Source: Yarrowia lipolytica
Lineage: Eukaryota; Ascomycota; Dipodascomycetes; Dipodascales
Assembly: GCF_001761485.1 (NCBI RefSeq)
Contig: NC_090771.1
Span: 1,426,001 to 1,490,000 of the forward strand
DNA length: 64,000 bases
Direction of reading: 5' to 3'
Positions 63,262 to 64,000 of the stretch are shown piece by piece. The notes under the pieces are model-generated. The model searched no databases. It saw nothing but the letters and a program-made list of their open reading frames with translations, and was not told where the DNA came from. The translations under genes were made by a program, and so were the position numbers. The first letter of the stretch is position 1; each line of letters begins with the position of its first letter.

Positions 63262-64000
63262 GGTGTGTGAGCATAGTCGTGTAGGACCGATGTGTGTGTG
63301 TTGTGTAGGGTCTTGATCTGACTAGACCCAAGTGGTGATATGCCAGGTCGTGGTGGGTGAGTAGTTGAGATTCGTGGATACAGACAATGAGTGTTGGAGG
63401 GTGTGTGTATGTCTGGTGATGTGATCGCGGAGGTACTGTATCTACTGTTTGTTGCGCGTGCGTAAGAAGTCGACGTGGTATAAGTGACACTGTTAAAGTA
63501 GTAGCTTCGGTTCCAAAACTCTGGCTTCGTCTTCTGTATCTGTGGGCTCTAAAAAGTTTATGTGAGCCTCAAGATGAGGCGTGCAGGGTAACTTAGTAAG
63601 CGTCGATTAGGAGGTGACATGCAATACCTGATGAATGGAACCTGTGGTTATACTCTAGCTACGATGATGTGAAAAAAAATGAAGAAAAAAATGATGAAAA
63701 AAAAATGAAAAAAATGAGAAAAAAAATGAGAAAAAAAATGAGAAAAAAAAAAAGACTACAGAATAAACAACAGAGCTTCAATGATCTTACTGTAGATACT
63801 CAGACTCTACTCACGCTTGCAACCCACAACTACTGTCTGTACTGGTTGCTCTGTGTGACCTTCCAGTAAGTACATCCACATTATTTTGTTGATATGATAA
63901 TTTAATATGTGAAAGTTGGAACAATTACTCGCACCGGTACAGTACTTGTACTTGTATCGGCACATAGGACTGTTTAAGCTTGTTTTCCTGGTCTCACCTC
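63262..64000. other. Right-end intergenic region
   Basis: No gene seen. It contains the upstream region of the taxilin-like gene, an A-rich block (63671-63755) and two overlapping TACTTGTA words near 63944-63957. A short frame over the A-rich block is compositional. Confidence 0.55.
63671..63755. repeat. A-rich low-complexity tract with AAAAAATGAG units
   Basis: About 85 bp of A-runs separated by ATGA or ATGAG, reading like a slippage-prone degenerate repeat roughly 410 bp upstream of the taxilin-like start. Confidence 0.8.

Overview
The window looks like a stretch of nuclear chromosome from a budding yeast of the Yarrowia type, most likely Yarrowia lipolytica or a close relative. This is inferred, not searched. 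The reasons are: introns with GTGAGT/GTAAGT donors whose CTAAC-like branch site sits only a few bases before the acceptor AG; a strong preference for CGA arginine codons; wide, AT-containing intergenic regions full of TACAAGTA/TACTTGTA words; and dispersed single tRNA genes. I find 25 protein genes (one cut by the left edge) and 3 tRNAs, and I recognised no transposon, LTR, rRNA or CRISPR.

Layout. 1-3281: a flavin-dependent monooxygenase (partial) and a repeat-rich, probably GPI-anchored wall protein, both on the minus strand. 4848-11158: an F-box protein, tRNA-Gly(TCC), the tri-snRNP protein SNU66/SART1 and a SLY41-like sugar-phosphate transporter. 11414-25750: a minus-strand run with the mitochondrial carrier YHM2 (3 exons), the cell-cycle kinase CDC28/CDK1 (2 exons), the plasma-membrane syntaxin SSO (2 exons), a HET-C homologue with a long low-complexity tail, and the exonuclease REX4. 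28407-36955: a ferric reductase with iron-type GATA sites upstream, tRNA-Val(AAC), a WD40 protein, the YEATS protein YAF9 (2 exons) and actin-related ARP9. 37151-43064: an RCH1/SLC10-type transporter, the inner-membrane peptidase IMP2, mitochondrial ribosomal protein MRPL4 and LSM3 (2 exons). 43416-54877: the phospholipase NTE1 (2 exons), a helicase-like mitochondrial protein with a ruined ATP site, an RS-rich RRM protein, tRNA-Arg(TCT) and the mRNA export factor MTR2. 56680-63261: a sphingoid-base kinase (2 or 3 exons), a maltose-acetyltransferase-like enzyme and a 1277-residue coiled-coil, taxilin-like protein (2 exons).

The genes are mostly core housekeeping functions, each with its own promoter: splicing (SNU66, LSM3, RS protein), chromatin (YAF9, ARP9), mitochondria (YHM2, IMP2, MRPL4, helicase-like), membrane traffic and lipids (SLY41-like, SSO, NTE1, LCB kinase), and iron uptake. 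There is no operon logic. The more unusual content lies in the non-coding DNA (the recurrent TAC..GTA words and long palindromes, a triple heat-shock-type element, GATA sites) and in a few proteins: the HET-C tail, the degenerate helicase, the possible cassette exon in the LCB kinase and the taxilin-like giant.
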